Of a stretch of 64,000 bases of DNA, positions 48,165-60,484 are shown piece by piece. Each line of letters starts with the position of its first letter. Positions within the stretch are counted from its first letter, which is position 1. The notes below the pieces were generated by a model. The model was not told the DNA's origin and did no database searches. It worked only from the letters and a program-made list of their open reading frames with translations. A program made the position numbers and the translations under genes. Origin of the DNA: Lunularia cruciata (Eukaryota; Streptophyta; Marchantiopsida; Lunulariales; Lunulariaceae); NCBI GenBank assembly GCA_948567375.1, contig OX419756.1:8127001-8191000 (forward strand), given 5' to 3'.

Positions 48165-48388
48165 ACCCCGGACTAAGTTTTCACTTTGTCCTCAAAGTGA
48201 AGGTCTCTCTACCTTCTATGATACATCTTCAACTTATCATGATGAATGTTATCAAAGTGTCTTCCTCTGAACTCCTTAAGATCATAGGTGTAATTGCCCC
48301 ACACCTCCTCCACTATGAAAGGTCCAAAGCACTTAGGCAAAAACTTCTTTTGCACTCTCTTGATTTGAATGGAATCAAATAGCATTAC

Positions 48389-49341
48389 CTAATCACCTTC
48401 TTTGAAAGGCTCCATCTTCTTCTTGCCTTGCCTCTTGTCATAACTCTCTTTTTGTTTCCTTTGGGCTTGCTCCACTCGACCCACAGCAATTGCTCTTGCC
48501 TCTTCCAATTCCATGAGTTGATCCTTCCTTGACTTCTCTGCATCTCCTCCTTGTGTTTTCTTTAATCTCTTATGAATGTTTTGGAAGGTAGGAAGATCAA
48601 AGTGAATAGATAAGGTAGACTCAATACTATATACCAATTTAATGGAGAATATTTGGTGGAAGTCTTCATGGTTATCCTTTACTCCCACAAAACTATATGA
48701 ATCCTAATGATGTTTAGCTCCTTCTATTTTTGCATCATTGGCCAACATCATACACAAGGTCTGATTGGTTCTCTCTGCCAAGCCATTGGAATTTGGCTTA
48801 TAAGATGTAGTTACTCTATGTATGATAGAAAAATATCATAGCATGGCTATAGTGATGCTTCTTGTAAACTCTCCTCCTCTATCAAAAACCAACTCCAAAT
48901 ACCCTCCACCATTGTGTAAAGTCTAGATTTTGCTAAAAGGGTCTTCCTCTCCGTAGCATGCATCCCTTCTGGATAGTTACCTCTTGTCACAAAATCCACA
49001 ATCTCCTTGTACTCCATTGGAACCTCTTGAGTGACTGAGATTGTCATGAGCTCCTCATTTGGGAAGGAATCATCCACTAGCTCATCTCCATCATGATCAT
49101 AGGTCCTAGATAACAAATCAGCATTTGCATGTTTTTTTCTTGGCCTATCCTCAATGGTGTAGTCATACTCATACAAGAGTATCATCCACCTTGCTAGTCT
49201 CCTTTCAACATTAGGCTTGTTGAACATGTACTTCAAAGCCTTTTGATCTATGACAATGGTAGTTTTCCTTCCAATCAAATAGTTTCTAAACTTCTTGAGA
49301 CCAAAGATCACTATCAACCCTTCTCTCTCTCTATGACACAA
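48389..49341 (-). pseudogene. RNase H and deleted integrase of family C element
   Basis: 48,847-49,341 reads RNYLIGRKTTIVIDQKALKY, NKPNVERRLARWMILLYEYD and RKKHANADLLSR, the end of RNase H. Just after, the sequence jumps from the integrase linker (YTMVEG) straight into the core at DRGGEFTRS (shifted frame) and TTSYKPNSNGLAERTNQTL, so the zinc-binding N-terminus and the first catalytic Asp are deleted. The C-terminal part follows at 48,389-48,688 (VGRVEQAQRKQKESYDKRQG). Confidence 0.75.
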
Positions 49342-49562
49342 TAGTTCTTTTCTGCTGAAACCATTTACCTACTAGCATAAGCTATTGGATGATCATGCCC
49401 ATCTTTTTCTAATTGACTAAGATTGCATCCTATATCAACATTGGAAGCATTAGTGTAGAGGATGAAAGGCTTATTCCTATCAGGTTTAGCAAGAATTGGA
49501 GCTACAACAAGAGATTGCTTGAGCTACTCAAAAGTTTTGAGAGTCTCCTTGTCCTCCAAAAT

Positions 49563-50924
49563 CTACCCCTTCTTCATGTAGATGTTCAATACAGAAGCCT
49601 TGTTGGAAAATGAGAAGATGAACCTCCTATAGCACCCAACAATCCCCAAGAATTGGCGTAACTTTGTCAAGCTTGAAGGGAATGGAAGGTCTGAGATTTT
49701 CCTCACCTTCTTAGGATTATTTGCTATTCCGTCCTTGGAGATGATGTGCCTCAAAAGTAGACTTTCTTCACATCCAAAAATACACTTCTTTGGTTTGAGT
49801 GATGCATTTGCCTCATCCAAGCATTGCAAGACCTTGATTAGGTGCTCAAAGTGCTCCTCCTTGCTCCCATAGACACAAAAATCATCAATGAAGTCTTTCA
49901 AAAATTTCCCAATGAAAAGTTCAAATACCTTGTTCATGAACCATTAGAATGTGGTTGGAGCATTGCAAAACCCAAAAGGCATGACCTTGAAAGCATAAGT
50001 CCACCAAGGTGTGGTGAATGTGGTGAGTTGTTGATGCTCTGGTGCAATCTTGATTTTGTTATATCCCCTATAACCATCTCCAAAACTATATCTCTCATGA
50101 CCTACAACCTCCTCCAAGATCTCATTAATGAATGGTAATGGGTAGTAGTCCTCCTCGGTAATAACATTGAGTTTCTTGTAATCCACACATACTCAAAGCT
50201 TGCCATTCTTTTTCTTCACAATCACAATTGGAGACACCCATTTTGAATTCTCCACCTCAAAGATAAATCCAGCCTCCTTGAGCTTATCAATCTCCTTCTT
50301 CACAACCAAAGCTATTGGTGGGCTAATGTGACGTTGCTTTTGGCGGACTGGTCTTTCATGTGACTCCACCTCTATCTTGTGCTCCTCCAAGGTGACTTCC
50401 TTCAAATCCTTGTAACTAAAAGCAAATATGTGGATGAACTTGCAGAAAATCTCCTCAAATCTCACCTTCTCTTCCTTGGTAATATTTGGACCATACTTGA
50501 GGGTAGATAACCTCCTCTCTATCTCCTCAAGTCTCAATGGTGATTTATCTAGGTCCTTCAAAACCTTTGGCTTAGGTGCAAAATCCATAGCACACAAAGG
50601 AAACATATCTAAATCAGATTCAAATTCATCTTCTTCCATGGAAGCCTCCTCTTCTATGCTTGTGTCCACACCTAAAGCTCCTTCTTTAGTATTTGATTCC
50701 CAACAATCAGAAGATGGTATATCTAAATGTGAAGAATTGGTGGTGTTAGTCACTCTATGGTTTGATGGCCCAATTCTCAAGTACCCTTTGTACCATTGAT
50801 CAATTGTGCATGTGGATCTCAACCATAGCTTCCCAAGAAGTAAGTCATAACTTGAATCCTTCAAGACTAGTAGAATCATGAGATTTTGAACTCCTATAAT
50901 TGAAACTATCACCTTATCCATCAC
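49563..50924 (-). pseudogene. Protease end and reverse transcriptase of family C element
   Basis: The best preserved pol in the window. 50,193-50,924 (243 codons) has the protease end YDLLLGKLWL, a long acidic linker, and the RT start KEIDKLKEAGFIFEVENSKW followed by PIVIVKKKNGKL. 49,944-50,186 has MDYKKLNVITEEDYYPLPFI and FKVMPFGFCNAPTTF. 49,563-49,937 has FIDDFCVYGSKEEHFEHLIK with both catalytic Asp residues, SKDGIANNPKKVRKI and LRQFLGIVGCYRRFI. Only stops or shifts near 50,190 and 49,940 separate the three frames. Confidence 0.85.
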
Positions 50925-50999
50925 TCCTATTGGTCAAACTTGTTGCTTTTTTACCATGCACACCACAAATGTTGAAGGTCCGGAGGGTGTCATACCCAA

Positions 51000-52214
51000 C
51001 TTCTTCATCAACCTTTCTAACATGGCATTCATTGTTGATCCTCCATCAACCAATGCATCCTTGATGCTATGATCATTCACTCTCACTCAATCTTGTAGGC
51101 ATATTCACAAGCCTCTCATGGTGCTGGTTTGGCATCTACCACCCCCATTGATACTGGAGCTTATGAGTTCTTTTTCCTTTTGCTCCTTGTAGAACTCAAA
51201 CCACCTTTGAGCTCCTTTCTCAAAGTATGATTCAAATTAATCAGTTGGTCCCCTGGGATGTTAGCTTTATGACTACCAACATCTTCCAAGACATTGTAGT
51301 TCCATTGTTGCTTTGAGATCAAGAAGTCCTCCATCCTCAACTTCTTCCTTGGAGTCTTTGTTGTTGATGGTGTTGAAGTGCTTGTGCAAGTGCTCCTAGT
51401 AGGTATAGGAGTATCTTGGCTAGGAGTAAATCCTTGAGAAGAGTGCACATCCTTTGCAAAATGAGCTCTCTTCTTCTCTTGTGCCAAGAGATCCAAATGA
51501 AGACCTTTGGAGTTTGAGCACTCCTCCTTCTCATACTTACTCTCAACCATATCTATGAATGTTAGCCCCTTACCTTTGTTTAGATTAGGAGCCATTTGGA
51601 TTTCACTTCCTTCCTCTTTACCTCTATTGGCTCCCTCATAATCCCTTCCTCTATGGTAAGTGGAATTTGGGCAATTCCTTTGGATATGGCCTCTTCCTCC
51701 ACAACCAAAATAATTTCTATCATTGAAATTTTTGGCTAGTTGGCCTCCTCTATATGGATAGTTTCATAACTCCTAGGTCCTCTCTCTACATTTTGATCCA
51801 CCTCTCTCTTCTCCCATAATTGCACCCTATTGATCTTGAGATCTGCAAGTTGTTTTGTGATGGTTTAAAATGGATCCTTTGGTAGAGGTGTAAGAATTGG
51901 AGTAACTACTTCTTGTGTTGCAAACCTTGCCACCAAAGTATCAAAAGTTCCACCATAGTTGTAACCTTGAGGAGGATGCACAATCTCCTTCACCACCAAA
52001 TCACTCTCATCTCCTTCCAAACTCTCCTCCATATGAATTGCGATCTTGATAAGTTCAACCTTGGAAGAAGGTTTTCATATCTCACTTTGCTTCTAATTTG
52101 TGGTCTCAACCCTTGTACAAAATTCTTGGTGATCATAGCTCCTATGCCAATCATAGTAGTCTATATCATCCCCACCCTTCCTCCACACTATGCAAAATCT
52201 AGACTCTAATTTCT
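51000..52214 (-). pseudogene. Gag C-terminal half and protease start of family C element
   Basis: 51,161-51,595 (144 codons) matches 33,230-33,640 of the plus-strand copy. Upstream, near 51,690-51,720, the zinc knuckle reads NYFGCGGRGHIQRNCP: C-x4-H-x4-C is intact but the first Cys is Tyr. Near 51,010-51,050 VDGGSTMNAMLERL is the probable protease active site, with DGGS in the place of the usual D-T/S-G-A. Confidence 0.7.
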
Positions 52215-52955
52215 TGTAATACCAAGGGTTAGCCATATGATCTAGATGTGAAATTCAGTTTGGTAACATCTCGAATGATTTTATACATGATGGTCAAAAT
52301 AGATCAGATAGAAGTATCACCAAAAGAGTATTTCTACTAATAGGGCAAAAACCGAAATAGACTTGAGAACCTTAGAACCAATAGCTAGACATATGATTTA
52401 AAAGTGAGAATTGGTTTGGTAACATCTGGAAGGATGTTACACATGATGGACTAAACAGATCAGAAAGAGGTATCACCAAAAAGGGACTTCTACTAATAGA
52501 GTAGAAACCGAAATATGCCTGAAATCTTTGAAGGCAATTTTGGAGGCCTAAATGGATGAATTAGGCCTCAAAAATGTGCAGATTCCCCCCCTCCCCCCAT
52601 TTGGAGGAAAGGCTAGCCTTCCCTCCCCCCTGCTTTGTCTCATCAAGAGCTTTCCAACAGTACCTTACGTGATTTTGAGATTCCTACACGAAGATTCTCT
52701 AAAAGATTCCCTCTAGCCAAAGCTTGTTTGACCAACCAGATAGGACCTAGACCAGACAGGTCACCCATCCAAATAAGTAATCCAAGGGTGGAGCTTGCTG
52801 ACATATCACCTATCTGTGTCCCCAATCCTATGGTGGAGCTTCCTTGGAGGAGATCCTCTTTGTCTATATAATAAAGAGAAGGTGCTCCCTTGGGGCATCG
52901 AATGTTTGAATGTGCATCTGTGTTTTCTCTCTTCTCTTGTCCTCGGAGTATTACA
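52215..52955 (+). repeat. Solo LTR-B, complete, inserted in family C gag
   Basis: The best LTR-B copy: 741 bases with perfect 8-base inverted ends TGTAATAC...GTATTACA. A TATA-like 'tatataataaagag' lies at about 52,864-52,878. Flanks TTTCT (52,210-52,214) and CTTCT (52,956-52,960) look like a 5-base target duplication with one change. Gag sequence continues on both sides, so it is a solo LTR. Confidence 0.85.
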
Positions 52956-53017
52956 CTTCTCCACTCTTTCCACATAGACTCTCAATTTCTCTCCATCTCC
53001 TTGCTTGAGAAAGGTAA

Positions 53018-53755
53018 CTTAATACTCTAAGGACAAGAGAAGAGAGAACATATAGATTTCACACTCAAATCATTTGATGCCCCAAAGGAGCACCTTCTCT
53101 TTATTAAATAGACAAAGAAGATCTCATCCAAGGAAGCTCTATCATAGGATTAGGCACACAAATAGATGGCATGTCAGCAAGCTCCACTCTTGGATTACTT
53201 ACTTGGATGGATGAAATGTTGGTCCTGGTCCTATCTGGTTGGTCAAACATGCTTTGACCAGAGGGAATCTTTTAGAGAATCTTCTTATAGGAATCTCAGA
53301 ATCATGTGGGCAAGGTACCATTGGAAAGCTCTCAGTGAGACAAAGCAAGGAGGAGAGAAGGCTAACCTTCCTTAAGTTGGGGGAGAGAATGTATATTTTT
53401 GAGGCCTAATTCATCCATTTAGGCCTCCAAAATTACCTTTAAAGATTTCAGGCATATTTCAATTTCTACTCTATTAGTAGAAGTCCCCTTTTAGTGATAC
53501 ATCTTTCTGATTTGTTAAGTCCATCATGTGTAACATCCTTCTAGATGTTACCAAAAATATTCTCACCTTTAAATCATATATCTAACTATTGGTTCTAAGG
53601 TTTTCAAGTCTATTTTGGTTTTTGCCTTATTGATAGAAGTACTCTTTTGGTGATACTTCTATCTGATCTATTTTGATTATCATGTATAACATCATTCCAG
53701 ATGTTACTAAACTAAATTTCACATTTAGATCATATGGCTAGCTCTTGGTATTATA
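53018..53755 (-). repeat. LTR-B (3' LTR of family B element)
   Basis: Minus-strand LTR of about 738 bases, start mutated to TATAATACC and end to GTATTAAG. It lies 62 bases from the plus-strand solo LTR, producing an apparent large inverted repeat. Confidence 0.8.
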
Positions 53756-54299
53756 GACCTCTCTCCTTTTAAGATATAACGTCCTCGTTGTGCAACTATT
53801 GCTTAAATACTTGCACCAACATTGGTGCATGTGTCAAATTGGCAGTAGGCTCCTAAGTTGCTTCATAGAGGGGTAATCTTTCCACTATACTAGATAGTCC
53901 ACCCGTGGATGGTGAGTATCACACATGCATTTTTGGAGAATACGCTCCACTCCTTCGTGCCATCAATGAGTGTCAGACAAGGTCAAATGTCTTGGGTAGA
54001 ATGACATTGGCCTGATCGTGGAGCATATTTGCATAGTAAGGAAACACAGAACACTAGATGGATTTTCATGTGTGATAGTAGCTTGAGGTGATGCGCCACA
54101 ATGCCGACTCAATGAAGAATCAAGAAAGGCGCAATAAAACGAGGTCTGAGCTTACAAGATCCAACTAATGTGAGGTTGGTTGTTGATAGCCACTCTTGAT
54201 CCCCTAACATTGAACTCCATGTGCCTATGATATGCATCAGCATACTACTTCTATTGATTTTATACAATCTGTAATCTATGTTTGGCGCTCTCCACACAT

Positions 54300-55147
54300 T
54301 TGAATTCTAGAAACAAATGTGTTGACTACGTCAACCTTGGTAGCCACCGGATGGATCTTCATCAAGCTAGAAGGTGTGAGGGATGCTCACCCTACATGAG
54401 GAAGAATGGAGTGACCTGGGTGCATGCATTCATTGAATTGTTGTAAGCAAATTCCACCAATGAGAGTAGGGTGTCCACCTCTCTTGCTCTTCTAAGGTGA
54501 AGTCGCTAACATGTCTTCAATAGTGTAATTAGCGCGCTCTATTTGTCCATCTATTTGTGGGTGGTAAGTTGTGGATATGGCTAACTTGGTTTTGAAGAAG
54601 CCAAAGAATGTTTGTCATACAAACTAGTGAATTGAGTACTTTTATCAATGATGAGTACTTGAGACAAGCCATGGTGAGAGAAGACTACATCTAAGTATAA
54701 TTGAGCTAGTTGTGGGGCGGTCACATCCTTGGTGGTGGGATGTACATGAATCATTTTGCTGAGCTGGTCCACAAAGATCACAATGGAGTCAAACCTTGAG
54801 GTGGTTGTGGGTAATTCACAAACAAGATTCATACTCACTTGTTCCCAATGTTGGGCAAGAGTGGGGAGAGGTTGAAAGAGCCCTACAAGAGCTTGATTAA
54901 AAGCTTTGTTTTGTTGACAAAGTAGGCAATTGCACATGTAGTCCGCCATATTGTTGCTCATCTTGGGCCAATAGTAATGACGTTGGACTGCCTCCAAGGT
55001 CTTGTCCACTCCAACATGATCTACAATAGTCGAATCATGACATTCTGCTAGAATGGTGGTGCATAATTTAAGGACATTTGGGATCCATAATCTGCCATCA
55101 TGAAAGGTGAGTCCTTGGGTGCTAGTGACGCCTTTGGATGATTGCAC
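54300..55147 (-). pseudogene. Integrase of family B element
   Basis: 54,581-55,147 (188 codons) reads ECHDSTIVDHVGVDKTLEAV, HYYWPKMSNNMADYMCNCLL and CQQNK, an intact H-H-C-C zinc-binding N-terminus. The first catalytic Asp is Asn (VSMNLVCELP where SMDFI-type is usual), FVDQLSKMIHV follows, and the second catalytic position reads IIDKSTQFTS. The frame is lost before the catalytic Glu. Confidence 0.8.
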
Positions 55148-55199
55148 TTCTACAATCTATAGATTAGTTTTTGTAGCAGCCAAAATTCAAGGTTAATCT

Positions 55200-56507
55200 T
55201 AACCTCTGCCACCAAGTTTTTTGCAATCAGCATGCGGGTGAATGCATTTGCAAGTTGCTTCTTACCTTCCACATAGGTGATTGTCATGTTGAGGCATTGT
55301 TGCCACTTTGCCCACCAAATCTGGCAACAAAATAGATCCTTTTGTGTCTCGAGGTAGACTAGAGGTTTATGGTCTGTCTAACTCATTCTATGGTATGGTA
55401 GTTACACTCTGCTAGTAACAACTTTTGAGAAAAATATACAATTGGATACCATCTGTCATGCCACTCTTATTGTAGGACTACTCCTATTGCTACGCTTGAT
55501 GCATATGTAGCCAACTTGATTGGACATTTTGGGTCATACCACTTCAAGATTGATACATGTAGCAAGGCGGCTTTCAATTCTTGAAAGACCAACTCTTGTG
55601 CGGTTCCCCATGTCTACTTCTTCCCCTTGCCAAGTAGTGTTGTTAAAGGTTGTGCAACCTTGGAGAAGTCCTTGACAAATCTCTGATAGAATCCCATCAA
55701 CCCAAGAAGCTCTTGAGTTGAGTCTAATCTTCTGGGGCACTCCATTTTTGAATGACCTCAATTTTATCCATCAATATTTGAATGCCCTTTGCACTTACTC
55801 TATGCCCCAATCAGTCTACTTCAGACTTGCCAAACTCACACTTTGAGATTTTGGCATACAATTGATTTTATCTTAAAATCTAGAGGACTTCTTGTAGATA
55901 TTGTTTATGTTCTGTCATTGTGCTATTGTATACTAAGATGTCGTCCAAGAAGACAATAACAGACTTATCCAAGTATGGACACAATATATCATTCATTAGA
56001 CTCATGAAAGTGGCAGGTGTATTGGTGAGGCCAAAAGGCATCACAAGGTACTTGAAGTAGCCATACTTGGTTTAAAAAGGCAGTTTTGTACATCCTCCTT
56101 TGCAATTTTGACTTGATTGTAACCACTCCGCAAGTCCAAAATAGTCAAGTATCTTGCTCCATGGAGTTAATCAAACAAGTCATCCATGCAAGGTAAGGGG
56201 TATTTTTTCTTCATTGTTTGCTAATTGAGACCCTGATAGTCAATGCACATGCGCATTGTATTGTACTTCTTCTTCACAAACAAGACAGGAGCCCCATATG
56301 GTGATATGCTAGGTTGGATGAACCCTTTCTACAGCATCTCCTCAATTTGGGTCTTATACTCTTCCAACTCATGAGGTGATAGGTGATATGGGGCTTATAA
56401 GGAGGTGTCTTCCTTGGGAGTGTCTCAATTTTATGATCTACTCTCCTTTTTGGTGGTAATCCTGAGGGTAGATCATCAAGAACAACATCTTGAAACTCAT
56501 CCACCAC
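55200..56507 (-). pseudogene. Reverse transcriptase and RNase H of family B element
   Basis: Starts MVDEFQDVVLDDLPSGLPPK at 56,507, with KRRVDHKIETLP typical of the RT leader. FLDDILVYN near 55,921-55,965 keeps both catalytic Asp residues, and its form fits a chromovirus-like gypsy element. RNase H sequence follows to about 55,200. Several frameshifts and stops are present. Confidence 0.75.
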
Positions 56508-56761
56508 ATCTTTTAGTTTCTCAAGAATTTGTCCATCAAGTTGTGCACTCTAGACTTCTCTTATTAGACCAATGAAACATTTATTGGTCTTATAGATAGT
56601 TGTCATCCTATGACATACAAAGACAGTTCTTGCTTGTGTAATTTTTCTTTAACCCCAATGATTGACCATTGGTGTGTTCTCATTACTTTCTTCCTCCAAT
56701 CTACCATAGGGTTGTAATGGTCCATCCATGGCATGTCTAAGATTGCATCATAACGAGCTAA

Positions 56762-57106
56762 TTATATCACTTGCCACTCAATTGCTTCTTGATATTCTCT
56801 TACAAAGAGTGTTACCCGTCTAGGTAATGATTCAATCCTCTTTGTTTGCCCATTAGATAACTCTACTTCTTCATTCTCATCTCTCTCTAGATCAATTCCC
56901 AATCTTTTTGCAACAGAGCAAGACAAGAAATTCTTTGTTGCTCCAGGATCTATTAATACTCTCACTTGATTGCCTTCTAGGTCTCCATTCACAACAATCA
57001 ATTGTGAGGTTACCTTTTGGGACCTTTGCACATTCATCTTCTTCCTTCCTTTGCTTCTTTGCTTCCTTATTGAGCCAATAAGGCCACGAGGTACATTAAC
57101 TAGCAA
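56762..57106 (-). pseudogene. Aspartic protease region of family B element
   Basis: A 114-codon frame with NQVRVLIDPGATKNFLSCSV and RLGIDLERDENEEVELSNGQ. The D-x-G-A active site is present as DPGA, so this module is better kept than the copy at the left edge. A cysteine-rich knuckle remnant lies just upstream near 57,235-57,265. Confidence 0.75.
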
Positions 57107-57862
57107 TCTTTGTTTCCCAAAGTGATTTCCACCTCTTCCTCTTTAGTGCGCCTCTCCATGTTGTTCAAAAATCACCTATATGAAGACCAAGGGCCTTTGG
57201 GGAAACAAGGTGATAGTTGGTAGATATGTGCCCAATATGGCCACAATTGTAGCAAGTTTTCCTCAAGTTCCTTCTCCTTGTGGAACTCCATCTCTTTGTT
57301 CTTCTACCCGTTCACACTCTCCTTGAAGTGGTCGTGCTCCTTGATCTCAAAATCAAAGGTTACCCAATTCCATTGGTACCGGTCTACCCATATGTGGCAT
57401 TTCTGCCCAATAATGTTGAGGTGGAACTACTCCTTCACCTCCACCCAAAGCTCTTGCTATTCTCTATGCACAAGCAATGGCTTCAAATACCATGCTAGGA
57501 TTTTGCACCATGATTTCTTAGTGAATCTGCTCCTTCAACCTTCATTTGAAATTGTCAAGAGCCTCTGCTAGACTCATGTTGGTTATTGCAACTTGTAGAC
57601 CGAGAAATACCTCCACATATTCTTGTACATTGTTCTTTTGTCTCAATCTCCAAAGTCAAATTCAGGCCATCTGCACGGAATCCATTGATTGGAAATTCTT
57701 CAACAATCCTTCTTGCATTGTTGTCCATGTGACCTCCCCTCTCTCTACCAACATGGATTGTTCCCAAGCATTGTACCATGTGAAGGCTTTATTGATCAAC
57801 TACCAACATGCAAACACGCCTGCAACATGCTCCGTGATCTCTGTTGAGAACAATCTAAAATA

Positions 57863-58156
57863 TCAATTCATTCTCAAGATCCAATTTTCCACTACTCTCA
57901 TCATACGCTGCTCCTTGTAAGGCTTGATGTTGCAGGTCTTCTTCATCCGGAGTAGCAATGTGACTTCATTGTTGACATGGTTTGTAAGCACGGGTGCATC
58001 TCCAAGTACTTTAGTTGCAAGTATTGGGTTTTGAGACGGCTCTTCTTCTTGCATTGCTTGAAAATTCTCGAGGATCTGCACTTGACTTTGTAATGTCTCC
58101 ATGGTCATCTTAATTTCTTGAAATTCATTCAACATCCCTTGCATTCCTTGCACCAA
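57863..58156 (-). pseudogene. Gag start of family B element
   Basis: MVQGMQGMLNEFQEIKMTME starts a helical, Gln/Glu-rich N-terminus, then AMQEEEPSQNPI and KKTCNIKPYKEQRMMRVV. The capsid sequence continues in other frames down to about 57,270, with stops. Confidence 0.6.
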
Positions 58157-58299
58157 CTCTTACAATTGCGGATCCATGGTTCTTGCAACACTTAATTGCT
58201 AATGCCTAATAAAGAGTCAATATGATCACTCTGGAATGCGCACAAACTATCCAAACTACCATTGGAACCTCAAAAGCTATCACTTGTTGATAATATTTC

Positions 58300-58920
58300 T
58301 CACCAAGGAAGCTCCACCATAGGATTAGGATCTCCTCCAAGGAAGCTCCACCATAGGATTAGGCACACAAATAGGTGACATGTCAGCAAGCTCCACCCTT
58401 GGATTACTTACGTGTATGGATGACATGTTGGTCCTGGTCCTATCTAGTTAATCAAACAAGCTTTGACCAAAGGGAATCTTTTAGAGAATCTTCTTGTAAA
58501 AATCTCAAAATCACGTGGGTGAGGTACCATTGAAAAGCTCTTGACAAGACTAAGAAAGGAGGAAGGAAGGCCAGCCTTTCTTTTGTTGGGAGGAGGACTT
58601 TGCACATTTTTTAGGCCTAATTCATCCATTTAGGCCTCTAAAATTACCTTCAAAGATTTTAGATATATTTTGGTTCTTACTCTATTAGTTTAAGTCTCCT
58701 TTTGGTGATACTTCTTTCTGGTCTATTTAGTCCATCATCATATGTCTAGCTATTGGTTCTAAAGTTTTCAAGTCTATTTTGGTTTCTAGCCTATTAATAG
58801 AGGTACTCTTTTGGTGATATTTCTATTTGATATATTTTGACCCATCATGTGTAATATCATTCCATATGTTACCAAACCAAATTTCACATCTAGATCATAT
58901 GGCTAGCTCTTGGTATTATA
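58300..58920 (-). repeat. LTR-B (5' LTR of family B element, truncated)
   Basis: Matches 53,100-53,755 over about 600 bases. The inner end is eroded and carries a 44-base local repeat ('ggaagctccaccataggatt' at 58,308 and 58,341). No primer site is recognisable next to it. Confidence 0.75.
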
Positions 58921-59449
58921 GGTAACCTCACTCATCAATCTCTCATAACTCTCATATGGAAGAAAGTTTTCAATGAGTGCTAAAGTCAAACTCTTCCAAG
59001 ACTCTGCTTGCACATCTCTCCTCTCTCTCTTTTGGTATTCTGACTCATACCATGTAAGTGTTACATCCTCAAAAAAATCTGGTAATAATGAGGCCCGCTC
59101 ATTCTTCCTCCTCTTATTGTTTCGTATGCAAGCTCTCTTGAAATCTTTAAGGGTTTAGGGTCACAAAGGTCTCCATATCTTCTCCATCCTTGCCAAAGAA
59201 AACCAAAAGTTTTCCCATCTTAACCCCTCATTATCTTTCTTTTCTCTCAATTTTTTCTCTTTTCTTTTCTCTCACTCTATAACTAATAGAGTATGTACAT
59301 TACTAACACCATTTGAGAGTAATCCACCCTAGGGAACATAAAAGATTTAGGTTACTCCAAGATTTCTATAGCAACATCAAATCCTAGAGTGCATATTAAT
59401 TGAACTCTCATGGATAGTTTATCCATAAGTTGAAAGATTATCTCCATCA

Positions 59450-59713
59450 CTAATCTTGAGAACTAGCATATGAAGGTGGGAGTATTTTTGTAGTTTTACT
59501 AAGACTCTCTCCAAGATCCTTCACCATAGTATCCAAAAGTACTTTTAATCCATTACACTCATGTCCTTTTGGAAGTCCTTCAACTCCACAAACCTCACAT
59601 AACTCCTTGGTCTTAGATCTTCTCCCTCCCAATCTTGGCAAAGAAGGTCCAACATGTAAACCCAAGTCAAGTAATCCTCTTCTTTCACTCAATCTCTTGT
59701 TCTCAAAGGTCAA
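59450..59713 (-). CDS. Family C gag-leader ORF with a C2HC motif
   Basis: An 87-codon frame containing KTKELCEVCGVEGLPKGHEC, which is C-x2-C-x8-H-x-C, followed by NGLKVLLDTMVKDLGESLSK. The plus-strand copy at about 31,760-32,010 keeps the same reading (KTKELCEVCGVD, stop, LPKGYECSG), with His changed to Tyr and a stop. It lies between the leader and the capsid part of gag. The spacing differs from the retroviral C-x2-C-x4-H-x4-C knuckle found later in the same polyprotein. Confidence 0.45.
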   Translation of the reverse strand: MTFENKRLSERRGLLDLGLHVGPSLPRLGGRRSKTKELCEVCGVEGLPKGHECNGLKVLLDTMVKDLGESLSKTTKILPPSYASSQD

Positions 59714-60484
59714 TGGATATAAACTTTTCTTATATCTCTCCTCTTCACATAGAAAGCACTTAGAGTCACTCTTTCATCCAAATGGTGTAAGTTTTTGGAT
59801 CCTCTCAACACTCTCTCCAAATTCTATTCTAAATTCTATTTTCCTCAAGTCCACCCCTAAAATCACCTCAAACCCTTGGGGAACCTTACATTGTCTCAAT
59901 TTCCACCCTTGATGACCCTCCATGTTCCCAAGATGTATCTAAACATTCAAATATGCTCTTTGTTACTCTCAAACTCCTCATGCATGAGATCTCAACTCTG
60001 CATAATTGACCATTGCTCATAATATTACTCAAATCTCTCAATTGTTATGTCAAAATCCTTTAAAAATTTTCACATTTGATCACAACCCCATTTTGTATCT
60101 CCGTGAAAATTTTTAGATCTTTTCATTAAGCCTCTTGGCCTAGAAAACTTTCCATTCAGCACACATATTTCAGATTTGGTTTGAAAACCATCTCCCTCAC
60201 TTTAAACACTCATAACTCTTTGTGCAAGAGTGATCTCTCTCTCTAATTTTTGTGTTAACATTTAGGATGCAATACACTTAATTTCTTGAAAATTTTCAGG
60301 AAAATCCACAAGAAATTGAAGAAATAGTAGATTCTATACCATTTTCTAGAGAGCATGCAATTGCAGGAGCAGTTTACTCTATCAACTTTCAAAAAATTTA
60401 TCCTAGGGCACATAATAGCTCTCACAATAATTTCAAGTGTTTTAACTAAAAGATACTCCAAGCTATTATGTGTAGAAATTTCAA

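Larger units (their letters stand above)
53013..58925 (-). mobile_element. Family B Ty3/gypsy element with GGTAA target duplication
   Basis: A minus-strand element at 53,018-58,920 flanked by perfect GGTAA (53,013-53,017 and 58,921-58,925), inserted in family C gag. The 3' LTR is 53,018-53,755. The 5' LTR (about 58,300-58,920) lacks roughly its last 150 bases. Internal order: gag, protease, RT, RNase H, integrase, as expected for gypsy. All frames are interrupted. Confidence 0.88.

Noticed and set aside
52570-52632. C-rich tracts that could form unusual DNA structures.
   Set aside because: They lie in the middle of an LTR-B copy, are irregular, and differ in the other LTR-B copies. This is best seen as sequence drift.
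52215-53755. Large inverted repeat with arms of about 740 bases and a 62-base spacer.
   Set aside because: It is explained by two independent insertions of family B sequence in opposite orientation. Each has its own target duplication, and the spacer is family C gag.
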